Source of the DNA: Thecamonas trahens ATCC 50062
Lineage: Eukaryota; Apusozoa; Apusomonadida; Apusomonadidae
Direction: 5' to 3'
DNA length: 43,391 nt
Assembly: GCF_000142905.1 (NCBI RefSeq)
Contig: NW_013657617.1
Coordinates: forward strand, 1-43,391
Below the pieces are notes generated by a model. The model saw only the letters and a list, made by a program, of their open reading frames with translations, searched no databases and had not been told where the DNA came from. Numbering within the stretch: the stretch's first letter is position 1; every line of letters starts with the position of its first letter. The position numbers and the translations under genes were made by a program. Shown piece by piece: positions 17,923 through 29,800 of this stretch.

Positions 17923-19944
17923 TCAGTCAAGGCCCTCGACCTCGTCGACCGACTCGTCGAGGATGGCGGTAAAGTGATCCTGCAGCTCGTTGTATTTTGC
18001 GGTGACGGCCTCGAGCTTGATGTTCGCCGCAGCGAGCTGCTCCCGCTGAATACGGTTGGTCATCTCGAGAATGTCGTTCTGGGCGCGGATGGCATCGCGT
18101 TCGCCGTATGCCTCGTCGCGCGTCTTGACCGTCTCTTCGTGGGCTTTGAGCGCGTCGTGCATCTTCTTGCTGAGCGTGTCGTGATCGCGCTGCGCGTCAC
18201 GAACCTGTCGCGACGCCTCTTGCAACTGCGTCCGGAGCTCGTCGCGCTCGTCGGCGAGCGCACCCATCTCACTCTGCAGTGCAGTCTCGCGTGCCCGACT
18301 TGCCTCGAGCTCGGTGGTGAGCCGGGCGATGGTCTCGTCGCGATCGCGCTGCTCCTCGCTAGCTGCGGCAAGGAGCTCATCACGGGCGGCGAGCTCTGCC
18401 TTGAGCGCAGCGAGCTCGGCGGACTCTGCGGGAGCGGGGTCGTCTCGAGATGGCGGCGGCGAGGCCAGTGGCTGCGAGGCGGGTGATGCCGGGCGGAGTG
18501 GGGCAAAGCTGAGCGGCGAGACAACGCTGCCCGGTGCAGCGACCGTTTCTGAGCCGAGCAACGGACACGAGTCGGCGAGCTGCTGGGTGGCGACCTCAGC
18601 GACAACGACGCTGCGCGGGAGCGAACCCGAAGCCGAGAGCGTCGGTGGCGGGGTGCGTGCCTCCATGGCGGCTTGAAGGACGGCGAGGGTGCCATCGGCA
18701 GCTCCGGGCTCACTGGTAGCCCAGGGAAGTGAGCCGACGACATCAACCGGGCGGAGACCCTCAAGGTTGTAGGCGTAGGGCGTGGCGCCAGCACCCAGCA
18801 GCGCCCGGACGGCAGCTAGGTTGGAGCCGGCGGCAGCGCGATGCAGCGGCGTATCGCCGGACAGATTTCTCGCCTCGACGTCGAGTGCACGGGTTCGGGG
18901 TGGGCTGTCTTCGCGTGTGAGCTTCAGTATGGCGGTGAGGACGTCAGGCGAGGAGGCGACGGCCTTGTGCAGCGGTGTGTCGCCGGCGATGTTCGTGGCG
19001 GTCACGTCGGCGCCAACTGCCAGCAGCCAGCGGACACACTCGGCGTGGCCGTGGTAGGCAGCGAGATGAAGCGGAGTCCATCCGGATCCATCCCGTGCGT
19101 CAAGCAGCGACCGCGCTGCACGCATGGGCGAGCCGCTCGGTGGGCTCGTCTCCACCGCCACCGGCATCGAGCGCCGGACGGGAGACGCGCCGGTGCCGTC
19201 GCCAATGGTCCCGCCTTGGCTCTCAGCACCAGCCTGGGCGTCAGCACCAACCTGGGCATCAGTACCAGCCTGGGCATCAGCACCAGCCTGGGCATCAGCA
19301 CCAGCCTGGGCGTCAGCACCAGCCTGGGCATCAGCACCAGCCTGGGCGTCAGCACCAGCCTGGGCATCAGCACCAGCCTGGGCATCAGCACCAGCCTGGG
19401 CGTCAGCACCAGCCTGGGCATCAGCACCAGCCTGGGCATCAGCACCAGCCTGGGCGTCAGCACCAGCCTGGGCGTCAGCACCAGCCTGGGCATCAGCACC
19501 AGCCTGGGCGTCAGCACCAGCCTGGGCATCAGCACCAGCTTGCCCGTCTCCACCGTTTCCTCCGTCTCCACCGTCTCCACCGTCTCCGCCGTCTCCGCCG
19601 TCTCCGCCGTCAGCGACCAGTCCATCTGCACCGACCTGTCCGTCTTCAGCGACCTGTCCGTCTTTGGCAACCTGGACCCCCTCTACGACATGTCCGTCCC
19701 CAGCAAGCTGTCCCCCTTCAGCGACCTGTACCTCCTCAGCGACCTGTACCCCCTCAGCGACCTGTCCCCCCTCAGCGACCTGTCCCCCAACGCCCCCATG
19801 GCCGACCCCCTCCTGACCGACCTCCCCAGCAGGAGCAGGTGGGCGTGGAGGAGGCAGGCCGACGGCATGGGCAAGGGCCACCACATCGCCTGCCGTGGCA
19901 GCAGCAAGGACTCGGCTAGTAAGCGAGGGAGATGCCGCTCGCAT
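17923..19944 (-). CDS. Ankyrin-repeat and coiled-coil protein with hexapeptide minisatellite
   Basis: 673 residues from the ATG at 19944. Residues 1-30 resemble a lone ankyrin helix pair. Residues about 40-110 are built from degenerate Q-V-A-E-G/D-G units and about 112-134 from G-G-D triplets. Residues about 135-242 are about 18 copies of QAGADA. Ankyrin repeats follow at about 285-420, with clear GWTPLHLAAYHGH, GDTPLHKAV and GDTPLHRAAA cores. A low-complexity linker leads to a long coiled coil at about 505-665, rich in Glu/Arg/Ala heptads and ending in an acidic DEVEGLD. No signal peptide or membrane span, so probably cytoplasmic or cytoskeletal. Ankyrin repeats and coiled coils both bind proteins; no catalytic domain is visible. 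The repeat array probably varies in length between strains. Confidence 0.8.
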   Translation of the reverse strand: MRAASPSLTSRVLAAATAGDVVALAHAVGLPPPRPPAPAGEVGQEGVGHGGVGGQVAEGGQVAEGVQVAEEVQVAEGGQLAGDGHVVEGVQVAKDGQVAEDGQVGADGLVADGGDGGDGGDGGDGGDGGNGGDGQAGADAQAGADAQAGADAQAGADAQAGADAQAGADAQAGADAQAGADAQAGADAQAGADAQAGADAQAGADAQAGADAQAGADAQAGADAQAGTDAQVGADAQAGAESQGGTIGDGTGASPVRRSMPVAVETSPPSGSPMRAARSLLDARDGSGWTPLHLAAYHGHAECVRWLLAVGADVTATNIAGDTPLHKAVASSPDVLTAILKLTREDSPPRTRALDVEARNLSGDTPLHRAAAGSNLAAVRALLGAGATPYAYNLEGLRPVDVVGSLPWATSEPGAADGTLAVLQAAMEARTPPPTLSASGSLPRSVVVAEVATQQLADSCPLLGSETVAAPGSVVSPLSFAPLRPASPASQPLASPPPSRDDPAPAESAELAALKAELAARDELLAAASEEQRDRDETIARLTTELEASRARETALQSEMGALADERDELRTQLQEASRQVRDAQRDHDTLSKKMHDALKAHEETVKTRDEAYGERDAIRAQNDILEMTNRIQREQLAAANIKLEAVTAKYNELQDHFTAILDESVDEVEGLD
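19223..19546. repeat. 18-bp coding minisatellite, about 18 units
   Basis: The plus-strand unit is tcagcaccagcctgggcA/G; the only frequent variation is an A/G (cat/cgt) at one position, plus rare substitutions at the 5' units. On the minus strand each unit encodes QAGADA. The unit contains no stop codon in any of several frames on either strand, so long shadow frames run through it. Confidence 0.95.
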
Positions 19945-20013
19945 GGGTGGCTGTAGTGTGTGTCAGGAACAATGGCTTGGGCCTCCCTCCGGTTGGCCTC
20001 GGCGGCGGATTGG

Positions 20014-20237
20014 CGACACGTGCGTGGGGTCAGGCGAGGTGGGAGGGAGAGGGGGGAGGGGGTCGGGGTGGGTGGGGGTGGGTGGGGGAAGGGGGGGTGG
20101 GGAAGGGGCGGCTGACAGGCGATGGAATGGTGGGCGCCAGGTTTTTGGGCGGTACGGTATTTTTTTTCTCGGGGAAGGCAAGGGGGGGGGAAGGGCGGGA
20201 AGGGGGGAAGGGGGGAAGGGGATGGAGAGGGGAGGGG
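20014..20237. repeat. G-rich low-complexity tract, left flank of gap
   Basis: Plus-strand runs of G broken by single A or T, upstream of the minus-strand ankyrin gene (C-rich on its sense strand). It leads into the assembly gap. Potential quadruplex-forming sequence. No gene seen in 19945-20868. Confidence 0.8.
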
Positions 20238-20613
20238 NNNNNNNNNNNNNNNNNNNNNNNNNNNNNNNNNNNNNNNNNNNNNNNNNNNNNNNNNNNNNNN
20301 NNNNNNNNNNNNNNNNNNNNNNNNNNNNNNNNNNNNNNNNNNNNNNNNNNNNNNNNNNNNNNNNNNNNNNNNNNNNNNNNNNNNNNNNNNNNNNNNNNNN
20401 NNNNNNNNNNNNNNNNNNNNNNNNNNNNNNNNNNNNNNNNNNNNNNNNNNNNNNNNNNNNNNNNNNNNNNNNNNNNNNNNNNNNNNNNNNNNNNNNNNNN
20501 NNNNNNNNNNNNNNNNNNNNNNNNNNNNNNNNNNNNNNNNNNNNNNNNNNNNNNNNNNNNNNNNNNNNNNNNNNNNNNNNNNNNNNNNNNNNNNNNNNNN
20601 NNNNNNNNNNNNN
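20238..20613. other. Assembly gap, 376 N
   Basis: A run of N flanked on both sides by G homopolymers; the size looks like an estimate rather than a placeholder. Confidence 0.99.
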
Positions 20614-20868
20614 GGGGGGGGGAGGAAACGGGCGAGGGGAAGAGAAGGAGAGATGGATGGAGGAAGTGGAGGGGGAGGGGAGAGGAGGAGGGCCGACATG
20701 TGACAGAGTAGTGGACGGATGCTGTTGGGCGTCAGGTTCTTGAACAGCGTTTTTTTCCGGGGTCGGGGGGAGCGTGTCGTTGCTGCTCGCCACAGCATCG
20801 TCCCGCAGATCACCCACTGGCTCCGCCCGCGCGAACGCCTCCTGTAGCAGATAGCGTGTATTGTTTAC

Positions 20869-23800
20869 CTACCAAACCCACCGCCACTCATCCACCACCA
20901 CCACTCCGGATCCCACGTATCCGGTCACAACGCCGACCTTGGTCCCATCAACCACGCTTGCCTCGATCGCACGCCGCTGCGCTGCCACAGCCTGCAGTCC
21001 GACATGCGCCCGGCCGACTTCGCGCGCCTCATCGTCTGCAAGCGACACCACAAGCTCGATGTCTCCCACTTCAAATCCGTGCGCAATCGCAAGCTCGCTG
21101 CTGCTTCCGTTGTTGTCCAGCTCGCCGCTTCGCCCGATCTCAGCACCGTTCACCAGCGCCCGGAGAACCACAGAGATCGCCTCTGTCGGCATCCCGCTCA
21201 TCGTCAGCCGCCGGACCGCCACACTCATGATACTTCCGCGCACCTCGCCCTCCATCACCACACAGCTGCTCATTACCAGTGACGCTCCGCTTTCGCCAAA
21301 GCTGAACCGTGCCCCGCTCCCTCCGCTGGCCACAGCCATCATCCGCAGCGTCGTGTCAAAGCTCGCCTCGCCGTAGCAAACCTCCACACCGCGGTCGAGC
21401 GCTTGCTTCCCCACCACAACCTCCATTTCGCTCATCTTGACCGCTCCGGGCGCGCTCTCATACACCACCCGCCCATCTACCCGCATCACCACAGGCTGCA
21501 GCGCAGCCGCGCCCTTGACCACCGCGGCGCCTTCGAGCGTCGCAGACAGACACACTCCGCATCCGTTCGACATCTCCGTCGCCGCACCCGCCACAACCTC
21601 GCTCAGCGACACAATCTGCACCACCCCGCCCGAGGCCACTCCGCCGCCAGCAAGCAAGTTGGCCATCGTCACCCGGTTCCGCGCCCCGCCCACAACCACA
21701 GTCAGCGCCGCGTCGCACGCCAAAGTCGCCACCCACTTGGCATTGCTGCCAAAGCTCCGCGCCAGTGCTTTGCCGTCCTCTGTCCACACCTCCACGCTCG
21801 CCGCATTGGCCCACTCACCGCGCGTCGTGCACCGCAGCACCGTAGAAGAGAGCCAGCGCTCATCGCACACCCGCTCGTCCAGCGGCATGCATCCGTCGCG
21901 CGCGTCGTCCGTCCACCACACGTCGGCCCCAACCATTTGTCCGCTGTCGCGCCGCAGGCCGTACCGGTGCGCCTCGCCGCGTGCACGCGCCAGGATCGTG
22001 CCCAGCGGCACCTCCATCGCCCCGCGTCTGCTCCGATCCTTGCCGTCGAGCACCTCGATCCGCACGCTGCTTGTACTTGCGCTTGCAGCCGGAAGCGTTA
22101 CTCCCACACCCTCGCGCACAGATATCGCGCTGCCCAGCGTCCGACACCAGACCTCACCGTCCATGCTCAGCTGCACAAACCCGCTTGGGCGCGCTCCGGC
22201 CTCGCGCACAAACACTGTCACAGTCTCCGACTGCTCGCCCATCGGCTCCGGATCAAACACCAGCCGTGTCACCCGCATCGTCCCATGCGCCGCGCGCTCA
22301 AGTCGGAGCGGCGGACCAACTCCGCCGAGCCCGAGCACTTGGTTTGTCCACGCCACCCGGCCCACCAGATCGTGGTCGCCGTTGCTATCCCAGTCCCACA
22401 CCTCGACCACAACAGGCAGCGCCGCCAGCGGGATGCGCAACTCGCTAAACTCGGCGTTGCTCGCGTTCTTCTGCATACCGCTCACATGCACCACTCCGCA
22501 CACGCCACGTACAACCAAGAACGGATCACTCGCAGAGAGGCTGTCGTGCGACGGTAGATTGCTGCAGCCAAGGCTGACCACCACCGCACCGCCGTCGGCA
22601 TCGCTGCGCCATGGTAGCGCAGCAGCAGCGGCGGCGACAGCCTCGCTCACGCTCACAAACGCCATTGGCGGCTCAGTCGCGATCGCCATCATGCCCACCA
22701 CGTTGCTCCCGTCATCCGTCATCACCACTCCACCACGGCTCTGCGGGAATCCGATCGCAGACACGTCGAGCGTCACACGGCCCACCACTTGCTGCGTGCC
22801 GTTCCTGTCCACCTCAACCGCTTCAAGCTCAACACCTGTCGATGCCACCACCTGCTGCAGCTCGTACACCTCTGCACCGCCGGCAAACACAGCCGAGTGC
22901 CACTGATCTGTCCGAAACATCACAGACTTGTCGCCCGAACTCTTCAGCCCATGCACCCGTGCCAACGGAATGATCACTCCCTCGCCGCTCTCGCGCCCGC
23001 CGTCTGCCGGGCCGGCCACAGCGCGATGAATCGTCAGGTACCCATTTCGCTTCCTACTGCCGCGCCACGCGTAGTCCCATGTCAGCGTTGCGTCAGCAAC
23101 GTCAAGCTCTCCGTCCAGCACAGTCCTCATCTCCCACGATGGCGTGATCGCAACGATCCGGACAAAGACCTGCGACCCGGGCGCCGCGCTCACACACAGT
23201 GCCCGCCACTCGGCCTGGCCCGACACCACCCCCGTGCTCATGCCGACCCCGAGCACATCTCGCTGCCCCGCATCGAGCACAACAGCCTTCAGCCGTGTTC
23301 CATCCTTGACACCGATCCCGCCCGCAGTGACAGAGAGCACATACCCCTCGTCCCACGCCGGGCGCACACCGTCGTCGTCGCCGGTCTCGCCAGCCTCGCC
23401 ACTCACCAGTGTCATCTGTATGCTACCGCCACGCATTTCTGCTACGTGCCGGAGCCCAGGCGCCGCCGCCGCAAACAGCGCCGGTGTCACACGCGTCGAG
23501 TCCATCATCACGCCGTCTGGTCCGTACACCCGCAGTTCCATGCCCGTCCATCCAGACGCCGCAACACGGGCCGCGTGCCCAGACACCCGGTAATCGCTCC
23601 CGGCTCTCCGCGATCGGTACACCGCACCTCTCACTCCGGGCACCCCGAGCTCCATATACCCACCAGGTGTACCCACCGTGCCCTCGATCCACAGCGATAG
23701 CGCCGGACTCGGCTCACCTGAACCTGCGACCTCCGCATCGTACCTCAGCTCCTGCATCGCCAGCACACCCGACAACTTGCCAAAGCCGCTCCACCAGTAC

Positions 23801-26800
23801 AGCTCGCTCCGATTCGGTGCCAGGCACAGATCGGGCACCACGTCAAAATGGCACGAGTGTTGCACCGCCAGGCATCCGTCGGCATCGCACGCCACCATCA
23901 TCAGTCGGTTTTCGCTCGCAAGATCCGTCGCCGCCGGTAGCACAAGATCGCGGAACACAAGCTCACATTCACCGCCCTCTCCAAGCGCATCCACAACCGC
24001 CATCGCAGACGCCACCACCGTCTCGGTTCCGAGTCCCGACACTAGCTTGTACCGCCCGCCAACAACGGCTCCTCGCACTCGTGCCAGGTAAATGCCCGGG
24101 TATCCTCCGGTCGCATCCGCCTCTCGCGCCGTCGCCGGCATCGCCTGCCGCGGCAGCGGGAACGGCAGCTCGGCGACAGCCGAGCTCGCCACTACGTGCA
24201 GCCCGCCCCATCCCGGGACCTCAACCCCCCACGGGAGGAACGCCACCTCGTCTGGCACTCGAGTCTTGACTACAACGCTCCACTGCCCGCATCGAAGCCC
24301 GGTTGGGCTCGACTCGGCCCGCCCCACCCGGACGCTGATCTCGCCGGCCGGCACCGTCATCGGCGCCCAAGCCTCGCCCGATGCCGCAGCATTAGTCCAC
24401 CACACAACCCCGCACGTCTCGCTCCGAACCTCCATCCAGAACCGGTCAACCTCGGAGGGCTCCTGTGCCTCAAACACCACACTGAGTGTCACCGCATCCG
24501 CCCGCGGTGCGAGCGGATCCTGCAGCGCCGGCAGCTCCACTTCGGTCACGCCTACGCTGCCATCGGTCCACACGTCGACGCTCCTGGCCCATCCTCCACT
24601 CATCGTAACCCGGCACCGCTCCAGCAGCGCGTGTGGCATCGACACCGTCCCAATACCAAGCTTCTTGAGGCCAGCCAGCCGGCTCACCACCGCCCGCTCA
24701 AGCGTAAACGTCAGCGAGCGTTTGAGGCTCGCCACAGGCACCACGAGCACATCGCTCGTGCTCGTTGCCACGCACTTGCCGTCCGCTATCGCACGCCACA
24801 CACCCACGCCGTCGCACGCGCTCGAGCTCGAGCTCGGCTTGTACGCGGCAAGCGTTAGCGCAATGCCGATCGCCTCGCCGCTTGCCGCGCGCACCAGCAC
24901 ATCTGATGCCCGAATCTTGGGCTCGGGACACCCTGCGCCGGCGTTGTGCTCGATACTAACACACAGGCCACCGGTACTACCAGCCTGCACCTGTGCACGC
25001 CTGAGGGCAGTCAGATACCACGGGCCGGCACAGACATCGGTCACCTTGACCTCGGCCTCGCCAATCTTGTCGTGCTTTCCGTCGTTATCAAAGTCGTAGA
25101 CAACCACCTTGAGCGTTGGCGGTACACTCTCCAGCGCAAACGGCGGCCACTTCGGCGAGAGCTGGTTCATCACCACCGGCGTGACATGCAGCAGCTCGTC
25201 GCCAGCCCATACTTCAGCAAATGGATCAGACTTGCCCAAAGCAGAGTCAAGGTTGTCGAGCGAAACGCATGAGAGCCGCACCACGCTCAGGCCGCCCGAT
25301 GCTCCGCCCTCGTCTCTCGGCTCCAGCACAGGCCGCATCGCCACAAACACCATCGCGCCCGCAGACTCGTTGCGATCATAAACCTTGATCGCCTTGGTCA
25401 GCGGTGCGTACTGCAGCTCGCGCACGCTCGCACCCACACGTCCCAGCAGCTCATGGTCGCCGCGCTTGTCCGCACTGTACATCGCCACATTCAGCATGCC
25501 GTCCGCCACGCTCCCGCCCAGCGCCTCGGCCTCGATCCGGAACGTCCCGTAGCTCGCGCCCTTGGTCTTGCTGACAACCTCAGACCTCGCCACCACTAGT
25601 CCGGACGCGTTCTCGATGACCACAAACGTGCCGCTGGTATTGAGCTTGTTGCCGCCAATCTCGACCTCGATCCCGAGGCTCTCTGCCGGCACCGCCACTC
25701 CGCCGCCAGACTCCGCTGCCGCAGCCTCGGCGGCGGCCACGCTGTCGTACTTGGACACCTCAAACTGCATCCGGCCCTGCGGCCCGCGCCGGTCGCTGCA
25801 AGTGAGAGAGCCAGAGACCCAGCTTCCCGCGCAGAGTGATGCCTCGCTCACCAGCCATCCACCGATCTCGTCGTGATCACCATCGCCGTCAGCGTCGTAG
25901 ACAACCACCTGGAGATCGCGCCCGCTCACCTCGCCCAGGTCGACCACAAACGGCGCCCAGCTTGGACTCAGGTTGTTCTTCACCACCCGCGACCGGTGCA
26001 CCAAGTTTGGCCCGCACTTGATCGTGAAGAACGGGTCAGACTTGCCGCGCATCCCGTCGAGGTTGGCCAGCTTGTACGCCGACGGCGTGAGTGTCACCGC
26101 TACCGGTCGGCTAACTGCCTCGCTCACGTCGGCAGGCGACACCTCGACCACCTCAAGCACTACACCCGCAGCCACAAAGCACATCGGTGCCGTCCCGATC
26201 TCGCGCACTTCGCGGACCGTAGTCTGCACTTTGGCAACCGTCTCGTGAGCCCCAGATGGTTCAAACCTCCATATCGCCACCTCGAGCTCGCAGTGGCTTG
26301 CTGGCGCGCGGAGCGTAAGTGGCGCAAAGTCACAACCGCCGCGACGGACCTCGACCACCTCGCTCCTGTACACCAGCGATCGCCTGGCCGAGACTTCCAG
26401 GAACGCACGCCCGCGTTTGCCAAGCGAGAGCCTGCTGACCCGGATTCCGAGTCGGACCGCGTCAAGCAGCTCACGATGGGTAGCCTGGACGCTGGCCTCA
26501 CTCGCGACCACCAGTGCGAGCGAGACCGCTCCGGCGGTATCGGCACCGGCAAAGCAGAGCGTGCTCGATGCGTTTGCCCACAAAGCCCCGGTGATCAGAG
26601 CAACTGTCGCCCACGGCGCCATTGCCAACTCGCCCAGCGTTGTTCGTCCGCAGCCAACAAGCTCCGCCTCTTCCCACACCTGGACAGAAACGCTGGTCTC
26701 GTCGTCGACCGCCACCGGGGCCAGCAGCATCTCGGCACTCTCCCACACGCCACGCCCGGTCGCATCAACTGTCACCGGCCAACTGTGCGCAGCGAGAACG

Positions 26801-29800
26801 TCATCAACCATGGCAGTAAACCATATCCGGGAGCCGGGCCCAGCCGATGCGTGCGCCTGGGCCCAGCCCACCTTGATCGCCACCGGGCGCCCGGCGGCAG
26901 CCGCATCACCAGCAACAGCAGCCAGCTGGGCTGCGACGCCACCACGCGCGCTAGCATCCACGCTCTCGTTCGTGGCAGTATCCACAACCCGGGCCGCAAC
27001 ACCAACTCCTGGGGCAATCAGGTGGTACCGAGCAGCTCTGCGGGCGCTCGGATCAACCAGCTCGCACAGTGCCACCGCCCAGTCCTCCGAGTGGACGGCC
27101 GGGAAGCTACCGCTAGCGGGCGAGGACGCGCTGCGGATCGAGACTCGAACACGCTCCGAGTTGCGCGTCGAAGCACCAAGCCAGATGAGGGCAGGCTCGC
27201 TCCCAGCACAAACCGGCGTCGATCGGGCAAGCAACTGACCGGCTCGGTTGGCGACGTTAAGGAAAACAAGCGCGTCCTCGCCCACGTCGCCCGACGAGAG
27301 AACAGAGACCGCGATACGGACCATGCCGGTCGTCGGCAGCACCCAGTTTGCCGACCCAATCGGGGCACTCTCGTCTTCCGGCACTGTCGTCATCGCAAGC
27401 GTGACGCTCCATCCAGCCTCGCTCTCCACCACCGGCCAGCGGCTCGGACCCAAAGCCCAGTCGGCCATGGTCCCATGGAGACTCCCGAGATCGACAACGC
27501 CACCGCCGCCGCCGAGAATGCCTCTAAGCCGGATTGCGAGTGTGACAGGCTTGCCTTTGCGGATAGCTCTCGTGTCCAGCTGCACCCGTGGGAGCACGGC
27601 CTCGTGTTTGGGATCCGACTTGAACGCCCGCTGGGCGACGGGGCCCACGCTCACTGGTTCGCTGACAAAGAGCGTCACTGGCGCACGGCAAGTGTCGATG
27701 ACCTCGTAGACCACAGCCATGTCGGCCACTCCACGACGAGGACCGGCAATCAGAAGAGTCGGCACAAGCGTCGCCATCTGACTCTCGGCTCCGGTGCGAT
27801 TCTCCGCAGCCGCACCGCTGGCCGAGACAACAACAAGCTTGCCAAGCGAGGCGTCATCACCAGCCGCCTTGATGGGCACCTCAGTCCACGACTGGACAAT
27901 TTGTGTCCGACTCAGTGCAACGGTGCCCATCAGATTGTGCTTCCCATCGGGCTCAAAGTCCCAGACCCGGACGACGATGTCTGCTGCTGGGGCAGCCTCC
28001 AGCGCCGCTCCTGGAACAACAAGGCCTGGGAAGTGCGCGGAGCGGACGCCAGTGACCGGAGGTGTCCGGGCGACCGTAGCCGAGCCGACCGCAATCTCGA
28101 GGAATGGGTCCGCGTTGCTGTTCGAGCCAACCCGCGCCAAGTCGCGGAGCTTGAGATCAAGAACAAGGTCCGAGCCAGCAGGCACTGCGTTAGCCCACTG
28201 CTCACCAGCAACCGCCACGTCGCCGACATCGGCAAGCTCGCCCGGAGTGAGCAGCGTCTCCATCGAGGCAACCGCCCACGAGCCGGACGACTCGTCGGCG
28301 CCATGACAAGGGAGCTTGATGGGGCGGAGGAACGAGCCCTTGAGCCAGTCGGAGAGAGTGCAGCGGAGCGCGCCAAGCGGCGTGTGCGGCGCGGCCTTGA
28401 CGCCACGGTCATAGATGCGGATCTCAAACTCGGCGTCAGCGCCGCCGACCGCAGCAGCCGGAAGCACAAACGGCGCCCACTGCGGGGCCTTGGTCTTGGG
28501 CCCCGCGGGCTCGGAGACGTACAGTAGAAGGCCCGGCGAGCCTGAGGCCGGATCGCGGCGGCCAAGGGCCCACAGCTCGAAAAGGCGCCGCCTTTGCGTG
28601 GCGAGATCTTGTTGCCAGCGCAGACGACTCGGACACCGGAGATGTCATTTGCAGCGGTCGCGGGCTCGCATGGCTGAATGGCATCGACAACAAAGGCGCC
28701 GCGCGATTTGGCGGTCGGGTAGGCGACAACGCCGTAGGCCGGCTCGACGTTGGCATCGTGGAGCGGATACTCGAATGGGACGCTGAGGAGCAGTTCGCTG
28801 AGGGTGGTGCGGTAGGCACCGAGCGAGTCGTGCGTCCCGTCCTTGTCCGAGTCAAAGACCACAATCTCGAGCGGAGTCGTTAGCTCGCCGACGTCAGCCA
28901 TGTTGAGAACAAACGGCCGCCACTGCGGCGAGAGGCTCTTGGCCACCGTCTCCGAGCGGTAGAGAATGATGCCGCCGCTCGCAGCTGAGCCCGAGTGGAG
29001 ATCGGACGGTCCTTTGCGGCGGGCAAGCTCCGGACTCAGCTTGATGACCTCGAAGAACGGGTCCGACTTGCCCATCGGTCCATCCATACGCGCCAGCTTG
29101 GCGCCGCGCACCGCCAGTCGGTAGGCGAGCGGAGCTGAGGCGCCTCCGCTTGGCCCAGCTCCGTCAGCCTCATCCACCGCACTTGCTCGTTGTGGGAGTT
29201 GCTCCCAGTCGAGGCCCATCACACTGAGCGCGCCGTAGAACTTGCCCGTACCCGGGCTGAGCAGCCGGAGCGATGCGTGCGGCGATTCGAGCTGGGCAAC
29301 GGTGACCGCGACAACACCGAGCAGCTTGTGGCACCCGTTGGCCTTGGCCTCGTACACATCCAACAGCAACGAGGTCGTTGGGCTGATGCCCGGTGGAAGC
29401 CACACCCGCGCCCCGCCAAAAGTGACCTCCTTCCCGCTCTCCTGTGGCGAGCGGAAGAAAGTTGGCAGCGCGAGGCCGGGATCGTTGATTGAGAGCTGGA
29501 AGAAGACAGTCCGCTTGGTCTTGAGCCGCGCGGTGAGGCCAAACGAGACAGCCGCCGGCGGCGCGCCCATGCCGAGCGCCCACTGCGCGGCAATCGGTGG
29601 AGGCGACGGCAGCTGACCAAGGTCACTGACCCGCTGTGCGCCACGGACCACAAGGAAACCGTCCGGCTTGCTCCGTGGATTCAGCCGGAGGCTGAGGCGG
29701 GTCGGAAAGGCAAGCTGGCCGAGGCTGGTGGTGGTCGAGCCAATGAGATCAACAGAGCCATCGTCGTCGGCGTCGTAGACGCTGACCACAACCTTACGAT

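Noticed and set aside
19223-19546. CRISPR-like array
   Set aside because: Units are contiguous with no spacers and lie inside a coding frame in a eukaryote.
18841-19956. Long plus frames (371, 314 and 230 codons) over the minisatellite
   Set aside because: The 18-bp unit lacks stops in several frames; only the minus frame has ankyrin repeats and a coiled coil.
25873-28527. 884-codon plus frame
   Set aside because: Antisense to the C2 array; Arg/His/Pro-rich with no domain. Length comes from GC bias and repeated C2 codon patterns.
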